The notes: generated from the sequence alone by a model not told the origin. 64,000 nt of DNA from Brevundimonas sp. Leaf363 (GCF_001424025.1 NZ_LMPZ01000002.1:728714-792713), one strand, 5' to 3'. Shown: positions 50,494-60,072, counted from the first letter of the stretch. Numbers and translations are program-made.

Positions 50494-52413
50494 TTATTGG
50501 CGCACGTATTTGTCCAGGAAGGCCAGATAGGCTTCCTGGGCTGTGATGCGGTTGTCGCGGCGGGTGAAGCCGTGGCCTTCGTTGGGGAAGACGACGTATT
50601 CGACCGGGACGTTGTTGGCGCGCACGGCGGCGACCAGTTCGTCGCTTTCGACCTGAAGCACGCGCGGATCGTTGGCGCCCTGGACGACCAGCAGCGGCTT
50701 GTTGATGCCGTCGGTGTGGAACAGGGGCGAGATGGCGCGGTGACGGTCGGCGTCGGTGGCCGGATCGCCCATCTCGTCGAACAGGGCGATGCGCTGGGCG
50801 CCCCACCAAGCGGGGATGGACTGAAGGGTGCGGACCCAGTTGGTGACGCCGAAGATATCGACACCCGCCGCGAACGCATCGGGGTGGAAGGCCAGGGCGG
50901 CGGCGGTGATGTAACCGCCATAGCTGCCGCCCATCACCGCGACCTGATCGTCGGCGACCCAGTCCTGTTGCCGCAGCCATTCGCCGCCGGCGACGATATC
51001 GCGCAGATCCGCCTCGCCGTGCTTCTTGTCGTCCATGTGGAAGAAGGTCTTGCCGTAGCCGGACGAGCCCCGGTTGTTGGCGCCCAGCACCGCATAGCCG
51101 TGGTTCACCAGATGCTGGATCATGGCCGAATAGCCGCGACGCGTCTGACCGCCCGGGCCGCCGTGGACCAGGACGATGGCCGGGGCCGGGTTGGCCGCCG
51201 AGGCGCCGCGCGGCTTGTAGAGCACCGCCGGGACCATGACGCCGCCTTCGCCCGGGTAGCGGACGATGGTGGCCTCGACCAGCACGTCCTCGTCGATGGC
51301 CGGGTTCAGGGCGTGGGTCAGGCGCGTGGTCTGTCCAGTCGTCAGGTCGGCGGTGAAGATATCGGACGGCGACGTGTCGGACGCGACGGTGAAGCCCAGG
51401 CGGGTCTCGTCGTCGTTGAAGCGGATGCCGCCGATGTCGCCCTGGGGCAGGCCGGTCAGGGGCACGGCCGCGTTGGTCGTGGTATCCAGCAGGGTCAGCT
51501 CGGTCTTGGCGTCGGCGTTCAGGGCCGAGACGCGGTAGCGGCCGCTGGGCGAATAGAAGACGTACTGAACGTCCCAGTCCGCCTGAATCACCGGGGTGAC
51601 CGCGCCGCTCTCCAGATCGTGGCGATAGGCCTGGGTGAACTCCCCATGCTCGTCGGTGCCGATCAGCAGCGCCTTGCTGTCGCGCGTGAAGTCATAGGCG
51701 GTGTAGGCGACGTCGCCGGTGTGCGGGGTCAGCAGGCGCGGCTCGCCCGGCTGGGTCAGGTCGGCGATGTAGAGGTCGTTGTTGGCGCTGGTCAGGGCCT
51801 TGTCGAGCACCAGCCAGCGGCCGTCCGGCGACAGGGCGGCGGGCTGGAAGCCGCCGGTGTTCTCGAACACCGTGCGGTGTTCGTAGGTGGCGGCGTCCAC
51901 GGCGATCAGGTCGAAGGCCGCCGGATCGCGGCCGTTGGTGATGACGTAGAAGGTCTTGCCGTCGCGGTTCCAGCCGACGAACTCGGCCTTCAGGTTCTCG
52001 CCCGGCGTGACGTCGGTGATCACGCCGTCTTCGGCGCGCGCGAAGATGTGCGTCAGCTCGTCGCCGCCGCCGTCCTGGCTGAACAGCACGCGGCCGTCGT
52101 GGGGGAAGAAGCTGACGGCGGAGGCGGAACTGGTGGTCGAGGTGGTCAGGGGGACCGGCGCGCCGCCCGCGACGGGCTGGGCGTAGGTGTTGAAGACGCC
52201 GGTCGCGTCCGAGCTGATCAGGATGGAGCGGCCGTCCGGCGAGAAGGCGCGGCCGGCCGAGTTGGCCATGCCGTAGCTGGTGGTCTCGAAGAACTGGGCG
52301 GCGGTGTAGGTCGGGGCGGCCGTCTGGACGGCGGCCGGCGGCTCGGCGGCGAGGGCGAGCGCGGGGACGGCGGCCATAAGGGCCAGGGCTGAAACGAAAC
52401 CGGCGAGGCGCAT
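50494..52413 (-). CDS. Secreted S9 family peptidase (dipeptidyl-aminopeptidase type)
   Basis: This 639-residue protein has a signal peptide ending ALALAAEP. A beta-propeller region with WD/TolB-like repeats (DGRSILISSDATGVFN, DGRWLVLDKALTSAN) is followed by the alpha/beta-hydrolase domain. The triad is seen in VMGGSYGGYITAA (Ser), VVQGANDPRVLQ (Asp) and PNEGHGFTRRDN (His). It cleaves short peptides in the periplasm, probably after proline or from the N-terminus. No operon partner is evident. Confidence 0.93.
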   Translation of the reverse strand: MRLAGFVSALALMAAVPALALAAEPPAAVQTAAPTYTAAQFFETTSYGMANSAGRAFSPDGRSILISSDATGVFNTYAQPVAGGAPVPLTTSTTSSASAVSFFPHDGRVLFSQDGGGDELTHIFARAEDGVITDVTPGENLKAEFVGWNRDGKTFYVITNGRDPAAFDLIAVDAATYEHRTVFENTGGFQPAALSPDGRWLVLDKALTSANNDLYIADLTQPGEPRLLTPHTGDVAYTAYDFTRDSKALLIGTDEHGEFTQAYRHDLESGAVTPVIQADWDVQYVFYSPSGRYRVSALNADAKTELTLLDTTTNAAVPLTGLPQGDIGGIRFNDDETRLGFTVASDTSPSDIFTADLTTGQTTRLTHALNPAIDEDVLVEATIVRYPGEGGVMVPAVLYKPRGASAANPAPAIVLVHGGPGGQTRRGYSAMIQHLVNHGYAVLGANNRGSSGYGKTFFHMDDKKHGEADLRDIVAGGEWLRQQDWVADDQVAVMGGSYGGYITAAALAFHPDAFAAGVDIFGVTNWVRTLQSIPAWWGAQRIALFDEMGDPATDADRHRAISPLFHTDGINKPLLVVQGANDPRVLQVESDELVAAVRANNVPVEYVVFPNEGHGFTRRDNRITAQEAYLAFLDKYVRQ

Positions 52414-52502
52414 GGCGCGATCCTTCGTGAGACTGTGATGCTCGGTAGAGGCGCAAGCTGCGCCATTCAGATGCAGCTGTCTCGCGACATTTCGCCGGTC
52501 GG

Positions 52503-53063
52503 TCAGCGGACCCCGTGCAGAGTGATCAGGGGAATGACGATATCCTCCTCGTCATCCAGGTGCCGGATCAGCGGCGCCGCGGCGGCGTCCAGGGCGTCGT
52601 TCAGGCGGCTGGCGTGATCGCCGGCCGGGTCGCCGGAGCGGACCGCCTGATGCAGCGCATTGCCGCCGGCGGCCAGAGCCTCGAGATGGGCGTGGACGGC
52701 CTCGTGGTCGCGGTCCAGCAGATCGATGCCGGCGGCGATCCGTGGCTCGATCCGGCGGAACTGCGGGAAGTAATGGCCGGTCTCGATGTTGTGGTGGCCG
52801 TCCAGGTGCTGGAGGAACTGCGCCAGGGTGGGCAGCAAACGGTCGTGATAGGCGCGGGTGTCGATGGCGCCGGCGCGGTGGTCGGCGACGACGCGGGCCA
52901 TGGCGGCGGAGGCCTGACGGAAGCCGCCGTGCATCTGGAGCCAGAAGGCGGCCATCTGGGGAATGGCGTGACCCTGCCAGCGGTCGCGGGGCAGGGCCTC
53001 GCGCAGGTACAGCATCTCGGCCGGCAGACCCGTGCGGGCCGCCAGGGCGTGGGGATCAGACAA
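52503..53063 (-). CDS. Hemerythrin-domain protein
   Basis: This 186-residue protein has a diiron hemerythrin/HHE fold: [47 protein letters not shown] and [20 protein letters not shown] supply the histidine and acidic ligands. Such proteins bind oxygen or nitric oxide or store iron. The start overlaps the mnmA stop by 8 bp on the same strand, so they are co-expressed. No regulatory domain is fused. Confidence 0.88.
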   Translation of the reverse strand: MSDPHALAARTGLPAEMLYLREALPRDRWQGHAIPQMAAFWLQMHGGFRQASAAMARVVADHRAGAIDTRAYHDRLLPTLAQFLQHLDGHHNIETGHYFPQFRRIEPRIAAGIDLLDRDHEAVHAHLEALAAGGNALHQAVRSGDPAGDHASRLNDALDAAAAPLIRHLDDEEDIVIPLITLHGVR

Positions 53064-54264
53064 CCGGCGTCGTCTCGCGGATGAAGCCGCCGCCCAGCAG
53101 GCGGTCGGGGTCGGCGGGGTCGTAGAGGGCGCAGGCCTGGCCGGGGGCGACGCCTTCCTCGCCCAAGTCGAAGACCACGCGCACGCCGTCGTCGCCGCGC
53201 GCGAGGCGGGCGGGGGACGGCTGGCGGGTCGAGCGGACGCGGGCCAGCACGGGGGCTTGAGCGTCGGCAGCGGCCTCCATGGAGGCTTCGTCGCCCAGCC
53301 AGTTGGTCTCTTCCAGCACCAGCGACGCGGTCAGCAGCGCCTCGCGCGGCCCGACGACGACACGGCGGGTCTCGGGCTCCAGCTTCGTCACGAACAGCGG
53401 CTCGCCCACGGCGACATTCAGGCCCCGGCGCTGGCCGATGGTGTAGTCGGTGACGCCTTCGTGGGCGCCCAGGACGCGGCCGTCCATGTGCACGATCTGA
53501 CCCGCCTGACGCCCTTGCGGCCGCAGCTTGTCGATCAGGGTGCGATAGTCGCCCGAGGGGACGAAACAGATGTCCTGGCTGTCCGGCTTGGCGGCGATGC
53601 GCAGGCCCAGTTCGGCGGCGACGCCGCGCACCTGGGGCTTTTCCAGATCGGCCAGGGGAAAGCGCAGGTAGTCGAGCTGTGCTGGCGTGGTCGCGAACAG
53701 GAAGTAGGACTGGTCGCGCGAGTGATCGATGGCCTTGCGCATCTGAACCCGGCCGCCCGCCTCGGCGCGGCGGACGTAGTGGCCGGTCGCCATGGCGGCG
53801 GCGCCCAGGTCGCGGGCGACGTCCAGCAGGTCGCGGAACTTCACCGTCTGATTGCAGCGGATGCACGGCACCGGCGTGTGGCCGCGCAGGTAGCTGTCGG
53901 CGAACTGGTCGATGACGGCGTCGCGGAAGCGGCTTTCGTAGTCGAGAACGTAGTGGGGAATGCCGAGGGTTTCGGCGGCCAGGCGGGCGTCGTGAATGTC
54001 CTGACCGGCGCAGCAGGCGCCCTTCTTCTTCAGCGCCGCGCCGTGGTCGTAAAGTTGCAGGGTCACGCCGACGACGTCGTAGCCCGCCTTGTGCAGCAGT
54101 CCGGCGACGACCGTGGAGTCCACCCCGCCCGACATGGCCGCCACCACCCGCGATCCGACGGGCAGACCGACCGCGGCGCGCGCGGCGGCGATCGCGCCAT
54201 CCATGTCGGCGGGCGCGATGTCGGGGATCGGACAGGCGATCTCGGCGAGGCTCATCCGCGCCAT
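53056..54264 (-). CDS. mnmA: tRNA-specific 2-thiouridylase
   Basis: This 402-residue enzyme adds sulfur to U34 of tRNA-Lys, -Glu and -Gln. The PP-loop [11 protein letters not shown] is present, and the catalytic cysteines are in [11 protein letters not shown] and [13 protein letters not shown]. The C-terminal barrel has [19 protein letters not shown]. Its substrate, tRNA-Lys(UUU), is encoded in the same window. The start at 54264 is uncertain by three codons, since a second ATG follows. It is coupled to a hemerythrin gene downstream. Confidence 0.96.
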   Translation of the reverse strand: MARMSLAEIACPIPDIAPADMDGAIAAARAAVGLPVGSRVVAAMSGGVDSTVVAGLLHKAGYDVVGVTLQLYDHGAALKKKGACCAGQDIHDARLAAETLGIPHYVLDYESRFRDAVIDQFADSYLRGHTPVPCIRCNQTVKFRDLLDVARDLGAAAMATGHYVRRAEAGGRVQMRKAIDHSRDQSYFLFATTPAQLDYLRFPLADLEKPQVRGVAAELGLRIAAKPDSQDICFVPSGDYRTLIDKLRPQGRQAGQIVHMDGRVLGAHEGVTDYTIGQRRGLNVAVGEPLFVTKLEPETRRVVVGPREALLTASLVLEETNWLGDEASMEAAADAQAPVLARVRSTRQPSPARLARGDDGVRVVFDLGEEGVAPGQACALYDPADPDRLLGGGFIRETTPVV

Positions 54265-54373
54265 ATAGCGACTGGAGGCGGCGGTTTCGAGACCGCCCGC
54301 GACACAACGAGAACTTGAGCGAGCAGCGTCTATTCAGCTAATAAGTCGTTGAGCGATATGGGGGGAACGTGCC

Positions 54374-55726
54374 GTGGCCGCCGACTCCGCCGCGACCGTG
54401 CCGGTTGTGGCTGATGACAGAATGACCGCGCGGGGGGCGCTGAAGGTCGTCGGTTTTCGTCCCGACGGACTGGGCATTCGCCTGCAGTGCCTGCTGGAAG
54501 CGATGCACCTCTCCGACCTGCTGGGCGCCGGGTTCGCGGTGGTGTGGCCCGATCCGGTCGAGGGGGTGGAACACCACGCCGTCAGGCCGGCGATCGAGAC
54601 CTTCACCCAGGCCTATTGCGACGCCCATGTCGTGGAGCGCCCGGACGCGGGCGCATACGCCGAAGTCCCGCAGTCCATCACGGATCTGTCGGACCTGGCA
54701 GCGGTCGCGGATGGAACGGGCGGCTGGATGGTCCGGCGAGCCAATGTGCTAGGCAACCTGCCGGAGACGCTGCGCAAGCCGGCCGGCGGCGGCTTTCGGC
54801 GACTGTTCGACAGCATCCAGTTCCAGCCGCACCTGTCGGCCGCCATCGCGCAGGCCGACGACGTGCCTCTGCCCGAGACGCCCGTCGCCCTGCATCTGCG
54901 CGCGGGCGACATCATTTATGGCAAGCACCGGTTCGGGGCGCGCTTCACCCGCAAGGTCATCAGCCTGCCGATCGCCCGCCAGCTGATCGAGAGGCTGAAA
55001 GAGCAGGGGCGATCCGTCGTGCTGTTCAGCCAGGACCCGGCCGTCGCTCAACTGTTCCGCGAAGAATACGGCGTGATCGTCGCGGCCGACACGGCGCCGC
55101 AGGGCGATCCGGTGGCTCAGGCGTTGTTCGAGATCGCCCTGATGGCTCGATGCGGCGAGGTCTACGCGGGCAACAGCGTCTTCGCCCAGATCGCCGCGCT
55201 GATCGGCGAGAGCGCCCTGATCGACCCGGAGGCCGTGTTCGATCGCGCGCGGCAGGCCAAGCTGATCGAGTTCGACCTGTTCAGGCATCGCCGACAGAAG
55301 GCCTATCCGGCGCTGCACACCGCCTTCGCCGCTTGGTCGGGCGCCGAGCCGCAGTTCCGCAGGGCGCCCGAGCGGGCGATGCGGCTGGTGGAGGTGGCGC
55401 TGAAGTATGATCCCGACAACGTCTGCTACGTCCTCAAGCTGGCGTCATTGCGGTGCCGGACGGGTCGCGTGGCGGAGGCGAACGCCCTGATCGACGCCGA
55501 ACTTGCCGACCGGGCGGACGGACGGCAGATGCGCCTGCGGGCCCTGGGCCTGCTGCACCGGGCGGGCCTGGTCGGGGCCGGGTCCGTGCTGGTCAGGGAT
55601 CGCAAGGTGCTGGAAAACGCGGCCGAGACCGACGGCGGGGCTATCGCGCAGCTGATGCAGGATGTCCGGGCGCTGGAGGGCCGGCTAAGGCGCCGGGACC
55701 ATGAACGCGAAAGGCCGCGCCCGTAA
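54374..55726 (+). CDS. Fucosyltransferase-like / TPR protein next to flagellar genes
   Basis: This 450-residue protein starts at a GTG with GGGGGAA upstream. The N-terminal part resembles the alpha-1,2/1,6-fucosyltransferase-like fold: GLGIRLQCLLEAMHLSDLLGAG and VALHLRAGDIIYGK, the typical HxRxGD-type motif (HLRAGD), then VLFSQDPAVAQLFREEYG and EVYAGNSVFAQIAALIG. The C-terminal 120 residues are helical repeats of TPR type (RAMRLVEVALKYDPDNVCYVLKLASLRC). Function could be glycosylation of a surface or flagellar protein, judging from location beside sciP and flgE; this is speculation. Confidence 0.7.
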   Translation: MAADSAATVPVVADDRMTARGALKVVGFRPDGLGIRLQCLLEAMHLSDLLGAGFAVVWPDPVEGVEHHAVRPAIETFTQAYCDAHVVERPDAGAYAEVPQSITDLSDLAAVADGTGGWMVRRANVLGNLPETLRKPAGGGFRRLFDSIQFQPHLSAAIAQADDVPLPETPVALHLRAGDIIYGKHRFGARFTRKVISLPIARQLIERLKEQGRSVVLFSQDPAVAQLFREEYGVIVAADTAPQGDPVAQALFEIALMARCGEVYAGNSVFAQIAALIGESALIDPEAVFDRARQAKLIEFDLFRHRRQKAYPALHTAFAAWSGAEPQFRRAPERAMRLVEVALKYDPDNVCYVLKLASLRCRTGRVAEANALIDAELADRADGRQMRLRALGLLHRAGLVGAGSVLVRDRKVLENAAETDGGAIAQLMQDVRALEGRLRRRDHERERPRP

Positions 55727-55736
55727 GGACGCGGCC
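55713..55736. terminator. Hairpin between convergent genes, likely sciP terminator
   Basis: Arms GGCCGCG and CGCGGCC around a 10-base loop. Read on the minus strand it is followed by TTTCGCG, so it suits termination of sciP. It overlaps the last codons of the plus-strand gene. Confidence 0.5.
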
Positions 55737-55761
55737 CTCGAGGTTCTCCGGGGAGAGACCG

Positions 55762-56064
55762 TTAGGAGCGGTAGCTCTGGATCCGCGTCGTGCGCAGGCC
55801 CTGCATGCCCCATTTGTCGATCGCCTTCTGCCAGGCGAGGAATTCCTCGGCCGTCAGACGATAGGTCGAAAGAGCGTCGTCCAGGCTGAGCAGGCCGCCG
55901 CGAACGGCCGCGACCACTTCCGCCTTGCGACGGATGACCCAGCGGTCGGTGGTCGGCGGCGGCAGGTCGCGCACCGTGAGAGGCGCACCCGTCGGGCCAA
56001 CCACATATTGCTCGCCTTTGCTGTTAAGGCGTCGTTGTTCTTGCAGCATGGGCTTGTGCCTCAT
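55762..56064 (-). CDS. sciP: SciP-type CtrA inhibitor (DUF1153)
   Basis: This 100-residue protein of the DUF1153 family contains QYVVGPTGAPLTVRDLPPP, RWVIRRKAEVVAAVRGGLLS and LTAEEFLAWQKAIDKWGM. In Caulobacter, SciP binds the cell-cycle regulator CtrA and blocks activation of its targets, and its gene lies beside flgE, as here. The helical part forms a helix-turn-helix-like DNA-binding or CtrA-binding unit. The start at 56064 or a methionine five codons later is possible. A CtrA-like box lies 39 bp upstream. Confidence 0.93.
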   Translation of the reverse strand: MRHKPMLQEQRRLNSKGEQYVVGPTGAPLTVRDLPPPTTDRWVIRRKAEVVAAVRGGLLSLDDALSTYRLTAEEFLAWQKAIDKWGMQGLRTTRIQSYRS

Positions 56065-56102
56065 TCACCACCACCATTGAGTGTGAATGTAGCCAGCCGC
56101 CG

Positions 56103-56117
56103 CTAAGGGCCGTTTAA
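56103..56117 (-). promoter_or_regulatory. CtrA-type box upstream of sciP
   Basis: On the minus strand this reads TTAA-N7-TTAG, one base from the CtrA consensus TTAA-N7-TTAA, 39 bp before the sciP ATG. Known biology: sciP in Caulobacter is CtrA-activated. The rest of the 56065-56220 gap contains an imperfect TGATCA inverted repeat at its flgE end and no gene. Confidence 0.65.
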
Positions 56118-56220
56118 GCGTCGTGGTGAAGGAAGCAATAAACTGCTCCGACCCCGGCAACGCTTTGGCTGTTCTGATTACCCGTCGATTCATCGTGGTG
56201 AACGATCAGTTACTGAATGA

Positions 56221-57675
56221 TCAGCGTTTGATGCTGATGAGTTCGGCCAGCATTTCATCGGCCGTGGTGATGATCTTCGACGAGGCGGAATAGGCCCGCT
56301 GCGTGGTGATCAGGCCGGTGAACTCGGTCGAGAGGTCGACGGTGGAGGCCTCCAGTTGCGAGGCGCCGATCATGCCCGCGCCGCCCGTGCCGGCGCCCTT
56401 CAGGTTGAAGGTGCCGGAGCCCTGGCTGACCCGGTAGGCGTTGCCCGACACTTCCGACAGGCTGTCGGGCGAGGGGAAGGTGGCCAGGGCGATTTGGGCG
56501 ATCTGGCGGGTCACGCCGTTGTCGAAGATGGCGGTGACGAACCCCTTCTCGTCGATCTGGACCTCGGACAGATTGCCGAAGGCGGTGCCGTTGGTCAGCG
56601 TGGCCTGGACGACGGAGGCGCTGTCGTACTGGGTCAGGCCGCCGGCCGCGGCGGTCAGGTCGAAGCTGACGGTCTGCTCGGCGATGCCGAGACCCGCCGC
56701 CCAGTTGGCGCCGCCCGCCGCCGGAGCGGCGTCGTCCGAGGCCCCGAAGTTGAGCGTCGCATTGGCCGGATCGGCGAACAGGGCGTCGGCGCCCAGGGCC
56801 GCCATGGCGTCGACGTCGAGACGGCCGTCCTGGGTGAAGGCGACAATGCCGGTCTTCAGCTGGCCGTTCGCCAGGCCCGCGCCGGTGGTGACGTCATCGG
56901 CCGGGATGGCGCGGATTTCGGCGTACCACTGGTTCGGCTCCGAGCTCTTCAGGAAGGAGATGGCCATGGTGCGCTGGCCGCCCTTGGAGTCGGAGACCGG
57001 CACGGTGACTTCGAAGTCCGGCTTCACGCCGGTGCCCGCCTCAGGGTCGTACATGGCCATGGAGTTGGTGGCCGGATCGTAGGCGCCCGTGCCGACCGGG
57101 GTGGTCGAGGCGGCGGTGGCGGCGGCCGAGACGTTCTGGCTGGACTGCAGGTTGGCGTTCAGCTGGACGCGCGTCGTGGCCTCGGCGGTGCCGCCGACGG
57201 AACCGACGTTGATGGTCGACAGGCGCGTCAGGTCGGACGGGTCGGTGGTGATGTTGCCCGCCGCATCGACCGGCCAGCCCTGCAGATACAGGCCGGCGGT
57301 GTTCTTCAGATAGCCCATGTTGTCGACGCTGAACGAGCCGGCGCGGGTGAAGAGGCGAGCGTCGGTCGGGTTCAGGTTCTCGGCCTTCTCGGTCACGACG
57401 AAGAAGCCCTGGCCCGAGATGCCCAGGTCGGTGCCCGAGGTGGTCCGCTGAAGCTGGCCGGCCTGACTGGTGTAGTGGCGGGCCGTGGCCAGGACGCCGC
57501 CGGCGGAATAGCCCGCGCCGGTGGTCTGGCTGTTCACCACGGTCGAGAACTCGCCCTGCGTGCGCTTGTAGCCGATGGTGTTCACGTTCGCGATGTTCTG
57601 CGAGATCGCGGCCAGGGCGGCGGAGTTGGCGGTCAGACCGGAAACCCCGGCCAGAAGGGCGCTGTTGATGCTCAT
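56221..57675 (-). CDS. flgE: Flagellar hook protein
   Basis: This 484-residue protein has the axial-protein N-terminal SGLTANSAALAAISQNIANVNTIGYK and C-terminal ASTVDLSTEFTGLITTQRAYSASSKIITTADEML, which form the coiled-coil D0/D1 part of the hook. The centre holds the variable hook domains (QGWPVDAAGNITTDPSD, AYRVSQGSGTFNLKG). It is the last gene in the fliK-flgD-flgE unit, 10 bp after flgD. Exported by the flagellar type III apparatus. Confidence 0.97.
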   Translation of the reverse strand: MSINSALLAGVSGLTANSAALAAISQNIANVNTIGYKRTQGEFSTVVNSQTTGAGYSAGGVLATARHYTSQAGQLQRTTSGTDLGISGQGFFVVTEKAENLNPTDARLFTRAGSFSVDNMGYLKNTAGLYLQGWPVDAAGNITTDPSDLTRLSTINVGSVGGTAEATTRVQLNANLQSSQNVSAAATAASTTPVGTGAYDPATNSMAMYDPEAGTGVKPDFEVTVPVSDSKGGQRTMAISFLKSSEPNQWYAEIRAIPADDVTTGAGLANGQLKTGIVAFTQDGRLDVDAMAALGADALFADPANATLNFGASDDAAPAAGGANWAAGLGIAEQTVSFDLTAAAGGLTQYDSASVVQATLTNGTAFGNLSEVQIDEKGFVTAIFDNGVTRQIAQIALATFPSPDSLSEVSGNAYRVSQGSGTFNLKGAGTGGAGMIGASQLEASTVDLSTEFTGLITTQRAYSASSKIITTADEMLAELISIKR

Positions 57676-57685
57676 GGTCGGGCTC

Positions 57686-58432
57686 CTAGGAGAAGAGGTT
57701 CAGGGGATTGAGAGCGGAGGCGACCTTGGACACCAGGCTCTCGCTCTCGGCGGTTTCGGTCGGGGTGGCGGTTGACGCTTCGTCCAGCGCGATCAGGCTG
57801 GTGAGCGGCAGGATCGAGGCGCCGATCGTGGCGTAGGGCTGCCCGTCGTAGAGCTCGACGCCGCTGATGCGGCCCCGGATGAGGACCTGGCTGTCAACGG
57901 CGGCGCCGGCGGTGTCGGTGGCGGTGATCTTCAGCGTGTAGACGCCGCCGTCGGCGACCTGGCCGCCCGCCGTGGTCTTGCCGTCCCAGGTGAAGTCGTG
58001 GACGCCCTGCTTCAGCTCGGTGGCGTCGCCGGTCCAGACCACCTTGCCGGCGCTATCCAGCACCTGCAGCTTGGCGGCCTTGGCGTCCTCGCCCAGCTCG
58101 TAGCTCCAGGTCGCCTTGCCGTCCTCGACCTTGTTGGCGGACCAGACGGCGGTGGCTTCCTTGCCGATATAGTTGGCGGCGCCGGTCAGGCCCGCGCCCT
58201 GTTGGGCCGACAGCAGGCTGGTCAGCAGGTCGTTGGTCAGCAGCTGCTGCTCGACGCCCGCCATCTGGGTCAGCTGGGCTGTGAACTGGTTGCTGTCGAC
58301 CGGCGACAGCGGATCCTGGTTCTTCAGCTGCGAGGTCAGCAGGCTGAGGAAGGTCTCGAAGTTCGAGGCCAGCATGGCGCCGCCGGTGTTGATCCGGCTG
58401 GCGGCGTTTGTGGTGCTGACGGCGTCGACCAT
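57686..58432 (-). CDS. flgD: Flagellar hook assembly scaffold (hook capping) protein
   Basis: This 248-residue hook-capping protein has the FETFLSLLTSQLKNQDPLSPVDSNQFTAQLTQMAGVEQQ N-terminal signature (written here from separate short parts), followed by FlgD tudor/Ig-like domain sequence VWTGDATELKQGVHDFTWDG and GQVADGGVYTLKI. It caps the growing hook and is lost before filament growth. It starts 2 bp after the fliK stop and precedes flgE; coupled expression is expected. Confidence 0.95.
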   Translation of the reverse strand: MVDAVSTTNAASRINTGGAMLASNFETFLSLLTSQLKNQDPLSPVDSNQFTAQLTQMAGVEQQLLTNDLLTSLLSAQQGAGLTGAANYIGKEATAVWSANKVEDGKATWSYELGEDAKAAKLQVLDSAGKVVWTGDATELKQGVHDFTWDGKTTAGGQVADGGVYTLKITATDTAGAAVDSQVLIRGRISGVELYDGQPYATIGASILPLTSLIALDEASTATPTETAESESLVSKVASALNPLNLFS

Positions 58433-58434
58433 GG

Positions 58435-59913
58435 TCAGACCCTCACATCGACGCGGTCAGGCGTCAGGTTCATGGACATCCAGCGGACCGGCGACGCGAC
58501 GGCGTCTGCGTCAGCGCCCACGCGCGCAGCCGAGGCGAAGCGGCGGGCGGCGCCGTCCTGGCGCTGGTCGCCGGAGCGGCCGCTGTCGCGGTCGGTGAAG
58601 TTGAGGCTGTCGTCGGAGACCCGGAAGCCGGCGTCCTCCAGCTGACGGCGCAGTTCGTCGGCGCGACCGCGCATTTCCGTCGCGGCGGCCGGGTTGTCGA
58701 AGGCCAGACGGGCGGCCAGCTGGCCGTCGGAATCGATATCGACGCTGACCTCCACGCGGCCCAGGGCGTCGGGCGTCAGCACCATGTCGAAGTGGGTCGA
58801 GCGCCCCTCGAGGCGGCGCAGGATCTGGGCCGACAGATGGGCGGTCGTCTCCACGGTGGCGCGCGACAGGGTCGAGGCCAGGGCGGCGGGCGTCGTCTGG
58901 GGCTGGGCTGCTTCGCGTGCGGCTGCGGGGGCGGCGTTGGCCGGAGCGTCGCTGCGCAGGGGCTCGGCGGCGTCGGCCGGGGCGTCCATGTCGGCGGCGG
59001 TCGGCTCGGCGGCCTTTTCGGCGGGCGCGGGCGTGGTGGAGACGTCCGCTGTCTGGGACCGAGCCGGGACGGGCGCGGCCGTGGCGGTCGAAGGATCGCC
59101 CGTGTGGGTGCTCGCTGGGCTCGCCGGCGGCGCGGCGGTCTCGCCGGAGCGGGTAGCGGCGCTGGTGCTGTCCTTGAGCGCGGGCGGGGCGGGTGCGGCG
59201 GGCTCCTTGGCGTCCGGTGCGATCACGTCGGCCGGGATGGTCAGGGCGGCGGCCGCTGCAGCCTTGGCCGAGGCCTCGACGGGCGCGGGGGCCGCGATGG
59301 CCGGCGCGATGTCGGGTGTCGCCCCTTGAGCGGCCACGGGGGTCGTAGCCTTCGGATCGATGGCGACATCGTTCGCGACGACCGGCGCCGCCTGTTCAGG
59401 CGCCGGGGCCTGCGGAGCCTGGGCCTGTGGAGCCTGGGCGGCGCCGGTCGGGGCCGGAGCAGCGGCGGCGGGCGTCGCGGCGACCGGCGGGGCCGGGGCC
59501 GCGATGGTGAGTGCGGGGATGGCGACAGGCGGGGACGGTGCGTCCGCCTTCGCATCGGCAGGCGCGGCGTCGACCTCGGCGGGGGCGTCAGATGTTTGGC
59601 CCTCGGCGACCAGTGCGGTCTCGACCGCGTCCTTGACGAGGGCGACGGGCGTGTCGGCCGGCAGGCCGACCGGGGCCACGATGGCCGCGTCGGCGTCGTT
59701 GGCTGCGAGGCCGGCGGCCTTGGGCGCGGGCTTCAGAAAGCCGGGTCGAGGATCGGCCGGCGTTTGAGCGACGACACCATTCAGCAGGCCGGCGAAGGCC
59801 GTCTTGTCCGCGCCGCCTTCAGCATCGGCCGCGGGAGCGCCGGACGCAAAAGCGCTGCTTCCGGCGACAGGAGCCGGGGCAGGGGCGACGGAGAGTGAAG
59901 CGGCGAGGGACAC
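58435..59913 (-). CDS. fliK: Flagellar hook-length control protein
   Basis: This protein of about 492 residues from a GTG at 59913 has a long alanine/proline-rich, disordered N-terminal region, the ruler part. The conserved C-terminal Flg_hook domain has RSTHFDMVLTPDALGRVEVSVDIDSDGQ, LRRQLEDAGFRVSDDSLNF and the following tail. FliK controls hook length by switching export specificity at FlhB. The open frame extends upstream to 60000 but would run through the sigma-54-type promoter, so an internal start is needed; the exact codon is not certain. It heads the fliK-flgD-flgE unit. Confidence 0.88.
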   Translation of the reverse strand: MSLAASLSVAPAPAPVAGSSAFASGAPAADAEGGADKTAFAGLLNGVVAQTPADPRPGFLKPAPKAAGLAANDADAAIVAPVGLPADTPVALVKDAVETALVAEGQTSDAPAEVDAAPADAKADAPSPPVAIPALTIAAPAPPVAATPAAAAPAPTGAAQAPQAQAPQAPAPEQAAPVVANDVAIDPKATTPVAAQGATPDIAPAIAAPAPVEASAKAAAAAALTIPADVIAPDAKEPAAPAPPALKDSTSAATRSGETAAPPASPASTHTGDPSTATAAPVPARSQTADVSTTPAPAEKAAEPTAADMDAPADAAEPLRSDAPANAAPAAAREAAQPQTTPAALASTLSRATVETTAHLSAQILRRLEGRSTHFDMVLTPDALGRVEVSVDIDSDGQLAARLAFDNPAAATEMRGRADELRRQLEDAGFRVSDDSLNFTDRDSGRSGDQRQDGAARRFASAARVGADADAVASPVRWMSMNLTPDRVDVRV

Positions 59914-59978
59914 GGGCGAGCAGGCTCGGGACTGAAAGACGGCGGCGCCTGCTGCGCCCAATGTTCGCAGCCCACTGC

Positions 59979-59993
59979 GCAAGCTCCGGGCCA
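59979..59993 (-). promoter_or_regulatory. Sigma-54-type promoter of fliK-flgD-flgE
   Basis: On the minus strand TGGCCCG-N4-TTGC, one base from the TGGCACG-N4-TTGC consensus. The start of transcription would be near 59967, upstream of the fliK start. Confidence 0.7.
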
Positions 59994-60072
59994 AGTGCAA
60001 AAGGGCGGCTATGCACCTGTAAGATAGCGGGTTTTGCTAGCGGGCAGACATGTAGCGCCCCGGGGCTGCGGT

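Noticed and set aside
58792..59898. Glycine/arginine-rich plus-strand frame opposite fliK
   Set aside because: Shadow of the alanine-rich FliK region; no ribosome site and no plausible fold.
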